64,000 nucleotides of DNA from Adineta steineri (taxonomy: Eukaryota > Rotifera > Eurotatoria > Adinetida > Adinetidae). The notes beneath the pieces are model-generated. The model saw only the letters and a program-made list of their open reading frames with translations. It did no database searches and had not been told where the DNA came from. Made by a program: the position numbers and the translations under genes. Location of the stretch: the NCBI GenBank assembly GCA_905250115.1, contig CAJNOI010000072.1, forward strand, positions 365,809-429,808. The letters are read 5' to 3'. Positions 33,393 through 43,408 of the stretch are shown one piece after another (the first letter of the stretch is position 1; each line of letters begins with the position of its first letter).

Positions 33393-34410
33393 AAAAAAGA
33401 CATTACAATATCATTTCAATGTCGTAGATTTTGATGTTTATCTGTTTTTAGTAATATATTTGCTCTTTTAATCTATTCTTCTGTTGTTGTTTTTTTTATT
33501 AATATTAACTTAATTTTCCATCTTCATCTATTTTAAATTAATATATATTTATTTTATTTCCGGAATAAAAGCTTGAAGAAATGGTTATGTTAGAATTTAA
33601 TTATATGTACTTCTATCAAATAATAGAATGAAGTTAGAAGGTTTTAATGACATTCAATACTTCATTTAGAAATTATTATGGATACATACAACTTGAACTT
33701 TGATCATAGCAATATCTATGATGAAATTATTGGAATGATCGATACACATAGGAATAGCTTATTATCAGTTTCTACTAGGAAAGATTTATGAATAACTTGT
33801 TTAAAGTCTATATCGTATAGACTAATATAATTATTGAACAAAAAATTGATTATTTTCTGATATACTCTGTTTGTTGTCAATTTACAATAATTGAATCTGA
33901 GTACATAATAAATATTCATATGCTTATTCATAAATTCAAACGACTGAAAAAAGATGAAAGATAATTTATTTTTAAAAATATCATAATATGAATTAAACAA
34001 TCTGTAATAAATCTTGAAATATTCTTTTTTTGACATATCTAATATTGAATTCAATCATACAGCGAATTCTGATTATATATTAGTATATAACCAGACGAGT
34101 AAATATAAATATTGTTAATCCAAAAATAAACTATCAGATATTGTGAACTTCTAACTTGTGCTTTGCCTTTTGAGTCGCCTGAATGAATAGATATAAATCG
34201 TTTGACTGAAACCAATAGTTTGAAAATTGTTGAAAATTTATCAGCAGACTTCGCAGGTTCTTAATCATACTGTATAAAAAAATCGTTACTTTTTCAAGTT
34301 AATCATTTTTCTATGAAAAGAAATGAATATTCCTAGAAAATAATGGTTTCCTGTAATGAAATCTACTGGTAATTACTAAAAATCCTCGATTTTTAATTTT
34401 TTTTACTGAT
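33393..34410. other. Intergenic stretch 3' of PKC
   Basis: AT-rich sequence. The open frame at 33716-34054 (minus) has no recognisable motif and a Lys/Asn/Ile/Phe-rich composition expected from AT-rich noncoding DNA. Confidence 0.5.
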
Positions 34411-34462
34411 GGTTGGGTGTGGGTGTGGATGTATCTTATTTATCTCACCCACATCCTCAAGG
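34411..34462. repeat. G-rich/C-rich palindrome
   Basis: The left arm GGTTGGGTGTGGGTGTGG and right arm CACCCACATCCTCAAGG flank an AT-rich loop. A purine-rich tandem array of about 11-bp units (GGAGCTAAAGG-like) follows directly at 34457-34530. Confidence 0.75.
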
Positions 34463-34530
34463 GATTAAAAGGATCTAAAGGGACTGAAAGGAGCTAAAGG
34501 CACTGAAAGGAACTAAAAGGAGCTAAAGGT
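34457..34530. repeat. Purine-rich minisatellite, GGAGCTAAAGG-like units
   Basis: About six degenerate units of 10-12 bp alternate between AAGGAGCTAAAGG and AAGGGACTGAAAGG. It lies against the right end of a palindrome. Confidence 0.75.
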
Positions 34531-34879
34531 GTTTTTAACATATATAGAAAAGCAAATCGGAATAAATTTTATTTTTCGGGGATTCCTCTATTATGAGTAG
34601 AATAAACCAATTGAAATGTTGAGACAGTGTAAACTGCATCTTTTGAAGCAATAAAAGCTCTATGCATGCCAAAATTAATCAGAACAAAACCTTATGTGCA
34701 GAATGTTTTTCGACGAGTACCGAAAGGTTAGAGACAAGATTACTTTCATCGAAGCTTTATAGCGGTTACTCAAAGCTTATTGGCTACAAATTCTCTTTTG
34801 TACAGAGCCAAAAAATTGTTGAAGTTTATATCCATGGAAAGAATCTGTTTTAGTGTCGTACAATTTTTTTTTAAAACTG

Positions 34880-35670
34880 TACCCAATAATTTCATCAAGC
34901 ACAATACTTTGGACTTTTTTTTGTTTTCTTATTCTTATCTATTGCAAAGATCTCTTTGTATATATTTGCTCTCAACATCATATGATGTGTTATTGTGCAT
35001 TTGTCTGTTTGCTCTTAACTTGGAATCATGTGATACTCTAAAAATATATTTTGGTCATTGTGACGAAAATGAAACAATAACCAATGTATACGAATTTTGT
35101 TAACAGTTTTCAAGGGCCATTATATCAACAATCATAAAACTGCAGCGTTCGAAGTGAGAAGAGGGTTGTGTATATACATATAGAAAAGATGATAAAAATG
35201 ATGATAACACATGAAAATAATATCATGTGATAAATTGTGTGCTTTTCTGCATAATCATCAATTTTACTCTAAAATTGCCTTCTTCTCCTTATCTATTGCA
35301 GCTATTAAACGATCCTTCGCCAAGTCCTATTTAAAGGTGAGCTTTTTGATAAAAAATATCAAGAATTCTTTTTCATCATATTATTCTCAAGTAAGATAAG
35401 CGTTCTTTTTATTTCAAGTAAACAGTCGTGGGTTTTTTTTCATTTGTATTCAAAACAATCCTTTGCAGTAAGTTTCATTTCTACTTAAATTCGTGTGTTT
35501 TAACTTCTTTTTTTCTTACAACGTTATGGTATCAAAATTTTGATTAATGTAAGTGGGCACATCTTTCATTAATTATCGACCCTTGTGTCGGATAATTCGT
35601 AACGAATTCCCATAGGATTCTATAGAAACGAGCTGATCATCGTTAAACTCACATATGAGATTGGATATCG
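34880..35670 (+). repeat. 5' block of C1q-like gene A (copy 1 of 3)
   Basis: This aligns by eye with 48380-49230 and, in part, 52560-53180. The most conserved part is the 120 bp around the 35-nt putative leader exon. Other shared landmarks include a TATCAAGAATTCTTTT stretch and TAAGTTTCATTTCTACTTA. Confidence 0.75.
35302..35336 (+). promoter_or_regulatory. Putative 35-nt leader exon of C1q-like gene A
   Basis: A pyrimidine-rich CTTATCTATTGCAG acceptor precedes it and GTGAGC follows. The length is exactly 35 nt in all three copies of the block, with AG and GT kept in each. The frame is not conserved, so it is noncoding. It also contains TATTTAAA and could instead be a core promoter, but copy 2 lacks that TATA-like sequence while keeping both splice signals. 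Confidence 0.5.
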
Positions 35671-35772
35671 ATGAGTTTGCATGTGATTATTTCATCTTTT
35701 TCAAACAATCTTATTTGAAAAGAGTTTCTTCTGATACCAGAATATATATTTTATTAATGAAAGTATAACCCG

Positions 35773-35834
35773 TCTTGAGAGTGTGGGTATTATATATTTA
35801 TATTATATTCACAACTACATCCACACCCTCAAGA
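35773..35834. repeat. G-rich/C-rich palindrome, canonical 62-bp copy
   Basis: TCTTGAGAGTGTGGGT at the left mirrors ATCCACACCCTCAAGA at the right across an AT-rich loop of about 30 bp. It is the clearest full copy of the family and lies in the putative leader intron of gene A. Confidence 0.85.
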
Positions 35835-35934
35835 TTGAGGACCGAGACAAAACCATACATCGACAGATATATACAGTGCATAGCTCTGAGTGAGGGTGGA
35901 GGTGGAAAGATAGATACCAAGTCAAGACCCTCGC

Positions 35935-37075
35935 AAATCTGAACACATCCTACTAAAATCTAATAGTCCCTTGCATCCCTCGTGAGCTCTGATAAGCTCT
36001 GGGGTTCCTGGTAAACCCTAATGGATTCTTGTGTCCCTGGCAAACCCTGACAGGATCTAAGGCCTCTCGTAAACCCTGATAGGTCTTTGAGTTCTCGTAA
36101 GCCCAGATACGTCTTGAGATTTCTCCTAAACCCTAACAGGCCCTGTGGCCCCTTGGAAACTGATAGGACTAGCGGTTCCTGTTAAGGCATGGCAGGTCTT
36201 GAGGTCTTTCAAGAGCGCTAATAGACACTGAGGTCCCTCGTACGCCCTGATAAGCTCTTGTGTCTCTGGTAAGTCCTGATAGGCTCTTATGTCCTCGTAA
36301 GCTCATATAGGCTCTGAGATTTTTCACAAATCCTGATAGACTCTGAGGTCCTTCGTAAACGTTGATAGGTCCTTGGCTTCCTGGTAGACCCTGATAGGTC
36401 CTTGGATTCCTGATAAACCCTGATAGATCCTTGGGTTTCTGGTAAACTCTAAGATCTCAAATAAACTCCGATAGGCCCTAGGGTTTCTGATAAACCCTGA
36501 TAGGCTTTTGAGCCCCTGGTAAACTCTGATAGGCCCTGAGGTCTCTTATAAATTCTAATACGTTCTGAGGTCTCACATAAACCATCACAGACTCTGATAG
36601 ACCCTGAGGTCTCTCATAAACTTTAATATGCTCTGAGGTCTCGAATAAACCCTAATAGATTGTGCGGTATCTTATAAACCCTACTAGGCTCTGAGGACTC
36701 TTATAAACCTATTGGGATTGATGTCTTTAATAAACTCTGTTAGACCCTGTGGTTTCTCATAAACTCTAATAGGCCCTGGGGTATCTAATAAACCACGATA
36801 GATACTGAGGGCTCTCATAAACCCTGATGTGCTCTGGAGACTCTTATAAATCCTGATGGACTCTCAGGACTCTTGTAGACCCTGAGGATCCTGGCAAACC
36901 TTGGTACACTCTGAGATGTATAATAAACCCTAATAGGCCTGAGGTCTCTAATAATCTTTGATAAACGTTGTGGTCCCTAATAAGAACCTGACAGATCCTT
37001 GGGTTCGTGGTAAACACTCACAGATTCTGGCAAACCTTGGTAGACCCTAGTGAACTATGAAAGATCCTTGGCATC
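35935..37075. repeat. 1.1-kb degenerate minisatellite, about 30-bp unit
   Basis: Roughly 35 units resemble CCCTGATAGGCTCTGAGG followed by TCTCTCATAAA. They vary by substitution and small indels. The array lies in the putative leader intron (35337-37206) of gene A, between two palindromes. A much shorter array of the same unit lies at the matching place of gene B (49315-49447). Confidence 0.88.
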
Positions 37076-37087
37076 TTGACAGACTGT

Positions 37088-37146
37088 CTTGAAGGCGGAT
37101 GTGGATGTGATTATTCTTTAATTTCTACACGCACATCCTCCCCTAC
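37088..37146. repeat. G-rich/C-rich palindrome
   Basis: The left arm TGAAGGCGGATGTGGATGTG and right arm CACGCACATCCTCCCC flank a T-rich loop. It marks the right end of the minisatellite, and a counterpart is at 49448-49518 in gene B. Confidence 0.65.
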
Positions 37147-37285
37147 AGCGACACTCTCATTCATGTAAAGTATATTTTATGTTTCAATTTTTTTTTTGTT
37201 TTTTAGATAATTCATCTTAACGTAACTATTTCGTGAGGAAATTTTTGAGAAAAGAAAAACAATTATCAGCACCTGACTGATTAAC

Positions 37286-40200
37286 ATGAAAAAACAACAT
37301 CAAATATTAAATATAATATTGGTATTATTCGTTCTTAGCATCGAGTTATTAACCATTGAAGCTAATCATGAAAGAAACGATGACGTCGCGTACTTTCAAC
37401 GATCAAGTTCAAAGAACCAAATAGGTGATTCAAAAGGAAAATTGGCAACATACAATAAGAATGATGGATCAAATGATTTCACTGCATACCACAATGGCAC
37501 ATTTGAAGCCAAAAAGGCTGGTGTTTATTTCAGTATATTCGCTGCTCAGATTGGTAGTCCACGCAGAGTTGCTAACGGGGATATTCATATGTGGATGCAA
37601 AAACGTAATGAAAATGAGCCTGACTCAAATAGTATACAATCGGTCGAATATGGAAGTACATCGGTTCTTGTCTATGCAACAGTTTTTCAAACTCCTGTCG
37701 ATTGTATATTCGCATTCGTGTACTCAGCCTTCACAATTAATGAATGTACCTCTCTCGGTTTAATTACTACACAACCAGAAAACGAACCATTGGTTCCCAG
37801 TATTATAATATCGACTTTGCAAGTCAGCGGCGGTACTAACACAATTCCTTATGCACAACTATTCAGCTCAAAAACTCAATTAGGTAACTCGAATTCTGAC
37901 GTGGTTGTAATGGATGGTTCTAGTGCCGTCAATAAACTAGACATAACAGCAGCTGAAAAACATGGAACCATCAAGTATAATGAAGCAGGTATTTATTTTC
38001 TGATAGCTTGTGCTCAAGTCGGAAGCGCCAAAGATACTGATGCATCAGGTGAAGTTCATTTATGGATGCGACTTAATGAAAAAGACATAGCAAACAGTAA
38101 CACAATTAAAACTATTCGCAATGGTAATACAGCAGTCCTAGTCAGTCAAACGGTTGTTAAACTTGAAGCGAAAGATAAAGTTCAACTGGTATTCTCAACT
38201 ACAAATAAAGAACTGGGTTTGATTGCATCGAAGCCAAAAAATGAACCGCTTGTACCTGGTATAATAGTTTCAACATTTCGATTGTCTAACGAAGAAAACC
38301 CAATTGCATATGCACAACTATCTAGTTCACAATCGCAATGGGGCTGTACAACTCCGAAGATAGTTAAACTTGATAACAATGATGGTTCACATCACATCAA
38401 AAATAATAATGGTATGATTGAGTTCGAAGAGTCAGGAACTTACTTTATCATGGCTGCTGCTCAAGTTGGAAGTGAAGATGATGATGGTGTTGGTGATGTA
38501 CACATGTGGTTCCGACTAAATGGTGAAGATATGGCAGATTCGAACACAATTCAAACAGTAGAAAAAGATACTTCCGTTTTAGTTTGTCAAACTGCTGTCG
38601 AACTCAAAACTGGTGATAAACTCCAAATAGTAGTTGCTACAGATGTCACAAAAGGTACACTTGGTTTAGTTGCAGCCAAACCACATAAGGAGTCAGCTGT
38701 TCCCAGTATTATCGTTAGTGTTTTCAAATCAACCGGTTCAACTACAAACTCCGAATGGACAAAACCTGGGTAAGATTTGCTACTTACAAATGAGACATTC
38801 ATTGATGTTTTCTTAATTAATAGTTTATCACAGATGAGAAAAAGACAAAATTGAAGATGAGATATCTTTTTAATTCGTTCTATTTCAAGATTATACCACT
38901 TTTAGAAAACCTTATTCATGAAATAGACTAAATAAATTGACTACTCATAATCGAGCGGTAGCTCAGCTTTCGAGATATAATACTAAACAATAAGTTGAGT
39001 ATTTTATAGAATTTTCGGTTTAATCCAATGATTAGCTTTCACAAGTATCATTAATAAACTGTTTTGTTTGTATCATATACATAAGTAATACATATTACTG
39101 ATATTATTTTTTGTTTATAGAAAATGGAATGACAAAGAACATGATAATGAAATAATCGATGATGTCGCATATCTTCAAGCATCTAGTTCAAAGAATCAAC
39201 TAACTGGAACAAATCCAAAAGCGGTCACATACAATAACGTTGATGGAGTGAACGGCTATTCTACTGTTAAAAATGACACGTTTTTATACGACACTCCCGG
39301 TTATTATTTCGTAATGTATGGTGCTCAGATTGGTACTCCCAGTGGAAATGGCAACGGAGAAATTCACATGTGGACACGACAAAATGGTAAAGACGATCCT
39401 TCGTCAAATAGTATACAAACAGTTGGACGTAGAAGTTTATCGGTACTCATTTATAATTCACTTATCAAAGCTCCAGTCGGTCGAGAAATCACTCTTATGA
39501 TCTCAGCCTACCCATCTAATAAATGTAGCTCTCTCGGCTTGGTTGCTCAAGAATTCAAACACGAGCCACTAGTTCCCAGTATTATAAGATCAGAAATTCA
39601 GCTTAGCGATATTGATCATCCAGTTCATAATTTGGTTCTAACCAGTTCAAAAACTCAACTGGGCTCTTCAAACTCCAAAGCAATTACGTATGAACAAGAT
39701 CAATTTACTGGAGTAGGTATACCAACCGCCAGATCGGATGGATCCGTCAAGTTTAATGAATCGGGAATTTATTTTGTCTTATTTATCGGTGAGGGTGGAA
39801 GCGCTGCTAATACTCGTGCTAGCGGTGAGATTTACTTAGGACCACAGCTCAATGGAAAAGATATTCCAAACAGCAATATAATTCAAAGTGTTCGCCGTGG
39901 TAGTGAACGAGTCTTGACCTGTCAAACCATTGTCAAAGCTGAAGCGAATGATAAACTCCAAATAGCGTTCTCGACGACAAACGAAGATCTTGGTTTAATT
40001 GCTACGGCACCAAAACACGAACCCTTCGTTCTTAGTTTGATATTGACAGTATTTGAATTAGGTACCAAAGAAAATCCAGTGCCATATGCTCAACTATCTA
40101 GTTCGAATTCACAATGGGGATGTATAACTCCGAAAAAAGTTGACCTCAGTAATAACGATGGTTCACATCGTATCAAGAATAATGACGGTACCATTGAGAT

Positions 40201-40555
40201 CGAAGAATCAGGAACATACTATGTGATGGGTTCTGGTCAAGTTGGAAGTTCGGATGGAAAAGGCAATGGTGATGTGCATTTGTGGATTCGACTAAATGGC
40301 AAAGACGTGGCAGATTCGAACACTGTTCAAACAATAGATTGTGATACGACTGTTTTAGTTAGTCAAGCCGCCATCAAATTGGAAGCTGGTGATAAACTTG
40401 AACTAATGTTTTCTGCAGATGTTGCAAAAGGTAAACTTGGTTTTGTTACCAGTCAACCTGAAAGTAAAGAAAAAGTACCCAGTATGGTCTTCACTGCTTT
40501 TAAATCAAGTTATACGAAGTCATCTAAACATTATAACAAATATAACGAAGATTAA
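37286..40555 (+). CDS. C1q-like gene A: secreted protein with six C1q/TNF-like domains
   Basis: Two coding exons (37286-38769 and 39121-40555) join in phase 2 to 972 residues. A signal peptide (MKKQHQILNIILVLFVLS and on) is followed by six jelly-roll domains of about 150 residues. Each has a G-x-Y/T-Y-F core strand, then AQVGS, GEVHLWMRLNGKDI-like and NSNTIQT strands, VLVxQT, GDKLQ, LGL and VPSII. This strand pattern matches C1q/TNF-like domains, which usually trimerise and bind ligands or microbes. Exon 1 alone equals a complete three-domain gene like B. Exon 2 starts at the position where the mature protein of B starts, without a signal peptide. The gene therefore looks like a fusion of two tandem three-domain genes across the 351-bp intron. 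The leader exon is probably 37207-37285 after a TTTTTTAG acceptor. The gene is intact, and the ligand is unknown. Confidence 0.82.
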
Positions 40556-41297
40556 GAACCAAGTGCAATTAATAATGCCTATCATATGATTTTTTAACAT
40601 CTATTCGTAGTATATTCTATTATTTCTATTTCATTTTTGCTAAAATATCTTTTTTTATAAAATATAATTTACTCCCTTATTGTAATTGTTTTTTCAAAGA
40701 ATAAAATCATTTACTTTTTTAAAATAGAAGAAGTTCTTATTTCGTGTTAGCTTAGTTTGAACAAAGCAGTTCATTCTACATCTGAAATTACATATGTATT
40801 TCTCCACGCATTCTCGATAAATTCTTCAAGCGAAGTAATATATTTATTACACAAATATAAATGAATAGTGTCGATTATAATTAACATTATCTCATTATAG
40901 TCAGTTCTTAATTAGTCTCATACTTCTACTCGATTATTATATTTACTTGATCCTGAGAAAAATTATGATTGCTACTTTTTTATCAATTATTTACACTTCA
41001 AATCAATAAATATTGTATTAACATTGAGTTTTACATCACACTTTATTTCAAACAAGCAGCTTGACTAACATATCTTCGTTTTTTTTCTTTTCATATACGA
41101 CGAGGGTGAATGTGAATATAAATGAATAATATGCCCGTACATCCTCATTTGGTTATGAAAGCAAATATTATAAACTGAATCGATATTTAAATACAAAAAA
41201 ACTTATTTTAATATTAATATAATAGTTTTTAATTGGATTTCAAGAAACAATCGTTTATAATTCTTGATTAATTCTGATAGATTAAATGTATATTTAA
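40556..41297. other. Intergenic stretch with a weak palindrome
   Basis: AT-rich 3' flank of gene A with an AATAAA at about 40700. A weak, diverged G-rich/C-rich palindrome lies at 41099-41150. Confidence 0.5.
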
Positions 41298-41398
41298 TTA
41301 AAACTTTACCACAGTGGTCATTCCAATAGTAAAAAGATTTGTAAATAGAAAAATACCAGTTAATATTTCAAAAGTATAAATTGATATAGGTATGATCA

Positions 41399-41416
41399 AA
41401 AACATAGTAATAAAGA
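41399..41416. repeat. Left target-site duplication of the LINE
   Basis: AAAACATAGTAATAAAGA here is identical to 46693-46710. A perfect 18-bp duplication indicates a recent insertion. Confidence 0.93.
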
Positions 41417-41575
41417 TCATTCACGTCTAGTCTAACTTAGCGATCACACGTATCTTATATATATCACACATATATATTTCTTTCCTTTCTTTATCACGCG
41501 CTCACTGCGTGACCGCACGAACTTTAATCGTCATCAAATTTTCGTTAATTTTGATTAACTTTAACGGAATTTTCG

Positions 41576-43408
41576 ATGACTCATCAACATAATCATCATC
41601 ATCATCGTGGAAGACCAAGTGTTTACAATCATTATAATGATCAATCAAATAGGCATTCTAGTCAATCTGTTAATCATACTTTACTTACAAATGGTGACTC
41701 ACTCGAACATCACGATCAACAATCGAACATTTATTTTCAACAACATGCTAATCATCATCACAATCGTGTACCTCCTCCATGTTCTTCAAACTTACATCCT
41801 ATTGATTCACCTTCATATACTTCTCGACGTGGACGTGACGATTATGAAGATAATGAAGGTTTTGCAACAGTCAAGTCAAAAAAACATAAACAATCCAATC
41901 GTTCGTCTAGAAATGATGATGATGTTGCTGATGTTAATCAACAACTCAACCAACACAATTCTCGTTCTCCTGCCTCGCCACAACAATTTACTTCAAACCC
42001 TCCTCCACATAATTATCCAACTCGTTATCAACAAAATCAAAGGTTTCATCAGCTATCTCCTACAAATAATACAAGAAATGCTTTACATAATGCTTCGATC
42101 ATCAACGATAGTCAACAAGTTTCTTCACCTCGTCAACGACCTCAACAATATAGTATATCAACAGCTGCCACTCGTTATGCACAAACTCGTTTTCCCTTCT
42201 CTCCTTTTACAATACGCTTTTCTTCTGGTAGCGTAAAAGCTAAACAAGTAGCTGATGAACTCGTTCAACACTTTACGAATAACCACCAATTTGATCTTCA
42301 ACTTACTAATATACGTCTGTCCACCACGAAATGCACCCAGCTTGATTATGATTTTCTTATTTATGTTAAAAATGCTGATTCTTTTTGTGCTTTATATTTG
42401 CAGGATAAATGGCCTCATGTTATTGGTGATCAACGTTATACGTTTCTATCACCACCCTCTTTTCCAGCTCAACTCTCTCTGGTGGTAAGAAATGTAGATC
42501 TTCGAATGAACGTACATGAACTTACTGATGAATTAAAAATCGATCATCCCGAAATACATAATGTTATTCGTTTAAAAAATAAGTTCCAAAATGAAATTAA
42601 AATGTTAAAAATTGAAATTCTATCAACAACAGTTCGTGAAGAATTACTTAAAGAAAAAAGAATTAAAGTTATGCGAATGGTCTATGATATTGATGAATAT
42701 CTTAGTCCAGCGGATGTTCTTATATGCTCGCGATGCTGTGGCATCGGCCATTTTAAACGTCAATGTCAAGAACTTAATGAAACTTGTAGAACATGTGGTA
42801 TTAATTGTCCGGATCTTCGTCAACATACTTGCTCTAATGAAATCAAATGTGTTCATTGTGGCGGTTCTCATGCTTCCAACTCTCTTCGTTGTGTCGTTGT
42901 AAAAGATTATCGAGCTGCACTTACTAAGAAACTGTTATCGACAAATATTCAAGCAAACAAAAATTATAATTACGTACATGATCCTGCACTTTATCCTTCT
43001 CTTCAACTACCACAAGGAACAACTTTACCATCATCTTATGCTGCGTCTAACCAGAAAATCGAAGAATTATTATCCGGTATGAATGAAATGAAATTTATGT
43101 TAAATCGTTTATGTTCGAAAGAAAAGGAATTTAATGATTTTATGGTAAGTAAAAACAAGAATGACGAGCTGATGTTAGAAAAGATTGAACGTATAATCAC
43201 AAATGACAAAATTACGAAAGAAGCTTGTGACAACAATGATAAATTAATTAAAAGATTGATTCTTCCAACATTAGATTTAATCTCAAATTTTCTTGTTCAA
43301 ACTAATCCTAAAGCTACTGGAAATGTTGTCACTGAATTCAAATCTCAAATTCATATTAAACGTGCATTAATTGATCAAATTATCTCAGGTAAAAAAGTTT
43401 CTTTATGA
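41576..43408 (+). CDS. LINE ORF1: nucleic-acid-binding protein with zinc knuckles
   Basis: It encodes 610 residues. The first 200 are rich in His, Gln, Asn and Ser and probably disordered. A central region of about 150 residues may be an RRM-like fold. Residues about 383-438 carry three zinc knuckles. The first is CSRCCGIGHFKRQC (CX2CX4HX4C). The second is the Cys/His-rich CRTCGINCPDLRQHTC, and the third is CVHCGGSHASNSLRC. A C-terminal Lys/Glu-rich helical part follows. Such ORF1 proteins coat the element RNA. The stop codon overlaps the start of ORF2. Confidence 0.9.
   Translation: MTHQHNHHHHRGRPSVYNHYNDQSNRHSSQSVNHTLLTNGDSLEHHDQQSNIYFQQHANHHHNRVPPPCSSNLHPIDSPSYTSRRGRDDYEDNEGFATVKSKKHKQSNRSSRNDDDVADVNQQLNQHNSRSPASPQQFTSNPPPHNYPTRYQQNQRFHQLSPTNNTRNALHNASIINDSQQVSSPRQRPQQYSISTAATRYAQTRFPFSPFTIRFSSGSVKAKQVADELVQHFTNNHQFDLQLTNIRLSTTKCTQLDYDFLIYVKNADSFCALYLQDKWPHVIGDQRYTFLSPPSFPAQLSLVVRNVDLRMNVHELTDELKIDHPEIHNVIRLKNKFQNEIKMLKIEILSTTVREELLKEKRIKVMRMVYDIDEYLSPADVLICSRCCGIGHFKRQCQELNETCRTCGINCPDLRQHTCSNEIKCVHCGGSHASNSLRCVVVKDYRAALTKKLLSTNIQANKNYNYVHDPALYPSLQLPQGTTLPSSYAASNQKIEELLSGMNEMKFMLNRLCSKEKEFNDFMVSKNKNDELMLEKIERIITNDKITKEACDNNDKLIKRLILPTLDLISNFLVQTNPKATGNVVTEFKSQIHIKRALIDQIISGKKVSL

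Noticed and set aside
38950-39000. A stretch resembling a tRNA D-arm (GCGGTAGCTCAG)
   Set aside because: No acceptor stem, anticodon arm or T-arm could be folded around it, and it lies inside the intron of gene A.
41607-42236. Long open frames in other phases over the LINE
   Set aside because: They overlap ORF1 and ORF2, which carry real zinc-knuckle, endonuclease and reverse transcriptase motifs.
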